Assembly (NCBI GenBank): GCA_015680685.1
Contig: MNCI01008738.1
Coordinates: 8,870 to 33,400, forward strand
Length of the DNA stretch: 24,531 bases
Reading direction: 5' to 3'
From: Gnetum montanum
Taxonomy: Eukaryota > Streptophyta > Gnetopsida > Gnetales > Gnetaceae
Made by a program: the position numbers and the translations under genes. Positions 21,767-24,531 of this stretch are shown in pieces. The notes under the pieces are model-generated. The model saw only the letters and a program-made list of their open reading frames with translations, ran no database searches and was not told the origin of the DNA. Within the stretch, counting starts at the first letter, position 1. Each line of letters starts with the position of its first letter.

Positions 21767-21936
21767 ACGTCCCATCAGAAACTGAGATGTCCGAGTTAAG
21801 ACATCCCAACTGTGCAAATGACATCCCAAGTAGGATGTCCCACTAGAATTTGGGATGTCCAAGGACTAAATGGGACATTCTAGAAAAATAGCAGACATCC
21901 CAACCGAGAGCTAGGTTTTCACAGAAGATGTCCCAG
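21767..21936. repeat. Cluster of about nine ATGTCCCA-type motifs in both orientations
   Basis: Motifs such as ACGTCCCA, GACATCCCAA, GGATGTCCCA, GGGATGTCC, TGGGACATTC and GATGTCCCAG alternate in orientation within 170 bp. Many are 10 to 25 bases apart, so short stem-loops are possible. It lies inside the presumed LTR D. Confidence 0.8.
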
Positions 21937-22581
21937 TAAAGTTAGAGACAACTTAGAAGGATGGGGAAACATCTGAAAACGTCCATCTTGATTTGGGAAA
22001 TAGCTAGAATGCAATAGAAAAAGATGAAAATAGCTAGGGAGAAGATTAGAAGACTTGAAAAACATCAAGGTGAGTTGAGGAAAGATTTCTAGGATTCTTA
22101 TCTTTTGGTTTTGACATAAATCTTGATGTATTCATCATTATTGATGAAGAGGAAGAGAAAATGCTCTTAAGAGTAGAGAGTTGAGCAAGAGAGAGTGGGC
22201 GAGCACACTAGATGAGTGAAATTGGTGATTATAGCTCCAAGATCAACTTGTATGTGTGTTTGATTATGTGTTCTATTCTTTTATATCTCACTTGTGAGTT
22301 GAGATCTCAGCCTTGGGTTGTAAAAGAGATTTCCATTGCTTGTGTCTTGCATGAAGAACAACCATTGTGTAATTGTAGAGCCTCATGCTTTGTAATATCA
22401 ATTGAGTGTGACAAGTTTTGGATGCTTGTGGATTTTATGAACCTTGTTGTAATCTTCTAATAAATTAATTGAAGATAGCTAGTTTTCTTGTTTTCTAGCA
22501 AAAAGATTTGTCTTTGCATAATATTTGGATTTAGTACGTTAAAGGTGATTTAATTGTGAAGTGAACCTACTTCAGTGTTAT

Positions 22582-22594
22582 TGGTATTGGAGCC
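22582..22594 (+). other. Primer-binding site, initiator tRNA-Met type, slightly decayed
   Basis: TGGTATTGGAGCC matches the usual TGGTATCAGAGC at 10 of 12 positions. It lies eight bases after the presumed LTR end. Confidence 0.55.
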
Positions 22595-22673
22595 TAGTTT
22601 TATTATTGCTTGGATTTTGGTTGAGAATTTTGTCAATTTTAGATGGCACCTGATGAGACGCGATTAGCACAAG

Positions 22674-22701
22674 CCGCGATATTGCGTACGCAATATTGCG
22701 G
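22674..22701. repeat. 28-bp near-perfect palindrome upstream of LTR C TATA
   Basis: CCGCGATATTGCG and CGCAATATTGCGG arms meet at a central TA; 13 of 14 positions pair. It is 13 bases before the TATA box. Confidence 0.9.
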
Positions 22702-22713
22702 TCTGCTGCCATA

Positions 22714-22723
22714 TCTATAAATA
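22714..22723 (+). promoter_or_regulatory. TATA box of LTR C
   Basis: TCTATAAATA, same as in the other LTRs. Since this LTR is little decayed it is the most likely active promoter of the set. Confidence 0.75.
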
Positions 22724-22978
22724 AGAGGCGGTACTCCCCTCATTTCCAATAAGATAGGCTAAGGTAGCGAAGCTCTAGCGGATTGATCACCCCAGAGATA
22801 GAATATTTTCCATGTGCCCGCAGTAGGAGTCCCCCAAGTGAACGGCTCTTTATTCGAGCAGCTTTGTACCTGAACGCAAGTTGTGTACGGCAATAAAGAC
22901 GACCTTTGTGGATAAACCTTGCAGTACATGGATAGGTTTAATTAATGTTATTTATTGCTTTCCTAGTAACGCAGCATG

Positions 22979-23155
22979 AGTACGACTTGGTTACGAGCAT
23001 TGACGAATGTGTACGGCTAGCCAAGGAATCGGCTACTCATCGCGATTAGATTCTCTCACCCTTATCTCCTAGAACGTGGGGTAAGTACGACTTGGCTACG
23101 AGCACCTACGGGTGTGTATGGCTAGTCAAGGAATCGGCTGCTTATCACACTTAAG
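22979..23155 (+). repeat. 105-bp period duplication in LTR C
   Basis: AGTACGACTTGG starts at 22979 and 23084, each followed by TACGAGCA, a GTGTAYGGCTAG block and CAAGGAATCGGCT. About 70 bases are similar; the second unit then diverges. A weaker third trace (AGTATGACCACTTCGAGCA) begins near 23171. Confidence 0.8.
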
Positions 23156-23564
23156 TTAGTTAAGTGCCTCAGTATGACCACTTCGAGCATGTGCGTTACA
23201 TGTGGTAATCCCAGTAACGATTAGTGTTTGGTAGCCACAGTTGCACAGTTCTGGGTGTGTACGGTAAGTGGGAACAGATGCTGATGCTAGTTAATTTAGA
23301 CTTAGGACATTAGTTAGAGTTAGTTAGTTTCTTCAACCCTTCACCCTTTAGCATAGGAGATAAACCTGAAAAGACCAAAAAAATCATATACCTCGAACTT
23401 AACCATACACCGTGACAACAACAAGTAAGTCTGGGAAGACAACGATTAATTAACCCCAAGTGTTCGATGGGGCGTTAGGCATTTAGTCTGCGGAGTTCGA
23501 CCGGATCGCGCGTGCTACGCTCGTTTCGTATGGTTGAGTGTAGGGGTACCTCGCCACTCATCAT

Positions 23565-23582
23565 TGGCGCCGTTGCCGGGGA
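23565..23582 (+). other. Primer-binding site, tRNA-Asp, intact
   Basis: TGGCGCCGTTGCCGGGGA is the exact complement of the 3' end of plant tRNA-Asp(GUC) with CCA. One base separates it from the LTR. Asp priming is typical of the Athila clade. Confidence 0.9.
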
Positions 23583-23704
23583 CTAAGTGTTTGTATGTCA
23601 ATTAGAACATTAGGAAATCTTTCACATCGTTGTGAGCCTTAACGAACCTTTGGGTTAATTAGTTAAATAAGAACATATATAATGGTGAATAGCACACCAA
23701 TAAA

Positions 23705-24531
23705 ATGGCTTCTTCTCATAAAGCTAACTCACCTAGGGATAACACAGAAGACTGTCAACGACATACACATAACCTAGACCAGCCAAGTCCTAAACAGTAT
23801 AAGATAGCTTATACTCATCCCGATGAGTATATGCCTGATTTCACTTTTACCCTCCATTAGGATGAACAGTTGCGCTGGAGAGATTTGTTTGGTAATATCA
23901 TTTTACCACCAGATCGATCTGTTTCGAACATGCTCTTCCTTGCCTTATCACAGATTGGCATGCAGGACTTATTCGCTGAATACTTTGCTGGAAGATATCA
24001 TATAAGGGATTATCATCCCATAGATGCCCAACGTATTCGAGACTTAAGGCAGGAGAGCCAACACTCATTTTTGAAGGGCAAGGTCCCCCATGTCCTTAGT
24101 GAAATAGGAGATGAGGAACCCCTCATAGCGGGTTTCTTAGAAAATGATGTTCCTCCTCCTCACAATGGTGAAGAGGTTAGGCATCAGAGCCTTCGATCAA
24201 CTATACATGCTACAGGCTCTGATCCCCGTGAACACCAACTGTTCACGGCAGGAATAACCACTCACACTAAGGATGAACACTTAGATCGTTATGACGATCG
24301 AGGCCAAAGCAGCCGAAGAGAAGGTAAGAAACATCGCCATGATGATGGATCCCCTTCCTCTTCTCCTTCATCTCATCATTCACACTCTCCTTCCACATCT
24401 GGGCACAACCACCATGAGCATAAAGGTGAGGATAAAAGTAAAAGAGATGAAAGACCTCGACAGGAAGGTCAAGAGGAGTTAGGAAAAGGGCAAGGACGTA
24501 GGGAAAGTAGGGAACCACCACGAAGACATCA
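23705..24531 (+). CDS. gag of element C (partial, one in-frame stop)
   Basis: The frame starts at ATG 23705 (MASSHKANSPRD) and stays open to the window end except for TAG at 23858-23860. The same place in element A has CAG (Gln) in the context LHQDEQL, so the stop is a single C to T change. Recognisable segments shared with A are YTHPDEY, DYHP and the Ser/His-rich stretch at about 24345-24420; the end is Lys/Arg/Glu-rich. The product is the structural gag precursor that forms the particle around element RNA. The retrotransposon gag domain proper lies beyond the window. Translation could only start again downstream or read through, so this copy may depend on other copies. A sequencing error at the stop is also possible. 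Confidence 0.8.

Larger units (their letters stand above)
21487..22650 (+). mobile_element. LTR and leader of another retroelement (element D), left limit uncertain
   Basis: A plausible LTR ends at CA (22573-22574), followed eight bases later by a primer site like that of initiator tRNA-Met (22582-22594), as in many plant Ty1/copia elements. A leader then leads to ATG at 22643, where element C interrupts at 22651. A possible LTR start TGTAGGAACACC is at 21487, but it is not supported by a second copy. TTTTATATCTC near 22281 could be the promoter. The rest of element D lies beyond the window or is lost. Confidence 0.45.
22651..23563 (+). repeat. 5' LTR of element C, 913 bp
   Basis: Starts TGATGAG and ends CTCATCA, a 7-bp terminal inverted repeat. 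Contains a palindrome (22674-22701), TATA box (22714-22723), AATAAA (22892-22897) and an internal duplication (22979-23155). The last 150 bases match solo LTR F closely and the ends of LTR A more distantly. Confidence 0.9.
22651..24531 (+). mobile_element. Young Athila-like Ty3 retrotransposon (element C), 5' part
   Basis: Complete 5' LTR, intact tRNA-Asp primer site, leader and gag frame, running off the window. CpG-rich sequence is kept and few stops are present, in contrast to element A, so insertion is recent. It sits eight bases after the A of the ATG at 22643 of element D. The flank GCACC (22646-22650) is the expected left target duplication; the partner is outside the window. Confidence 0.85.

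Noticed and set aside
22212-22460. Open frame of 82 residues
   Set aside because: It falls in the presumed transcribed part of LTR D and shows no domain or similarity to other frames in the window.

Overview
The window looks like nuclear DNA of a seed plant, possibly a gymnosperm. It is AT-rich, contains one five-exon gene with 1.6 to 2.2 kb introns, and is otherwise mostly decayed and nested LTR retrotransposons whose primer-binding sites match plant tRNAs. The gymnosperm assignment is an inference from long introns and old Ty3 elements, not a proof. There is no bacterial-style gene organisation, CRISPR array or RNA gene.

Layout. (1) 1-917: antisense LTR (element B), cut by the window edge, with a large array of inverted-repeat cassettes upstream of its TATA box. 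(2) 918-12012: an old Athila-like Ty3 retrotransposon (element A). It has a broken 5' LTR, a tRNA-Asp primer site, gag, protease, RT/RNase H and integrase remnants full of stops, a non-coding 3' part with tandem repeats, and a 3' LTR. That 3' LTR is split by an antisense solo LTR (element F, 9988-10739) with a perfect 5-bp target duplication and a 510-base assembly gap. (3) 12717-17969: the only intact host gene, a five-zinc-knuckle CCHC protein of the ZCCHC9 type on the + strand, whose C-terminal tail seems recently eroded. (4) 18121-19077: AT-rich DNA with nothing recognised. (5) 19078-20570: a decayed long reading frame on the - strand, family unknown, with a TATA-like site upstream. (6) about 21487-22650: end of another LTR element (D) with an initiator-Met-like primer site, containing a cluster of ATGTCCCA-type motifs. 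(7) 22651-24531: a young Athila-like element (C) inserted just after the first codons of element D. It has an intact 913-bp LTR, a perfect tRNA-Asp primer site and a nearly open gag frame running off the window.

The common thread is the LTR promoter design. The LTRs of A, C and F share ends (TGATGAG...CTCATCA where both ends are visible), and A, B, C and F each carry palindromic cassettes. Where a TATA box is visible (A, B, C) the cassettes lie just upstream of it; the TATA box of F would fall in the gap. The cassette sequence differs between lineages and its copy number varies even between the two LTRs of one element. This is the most unusual structure in the window.
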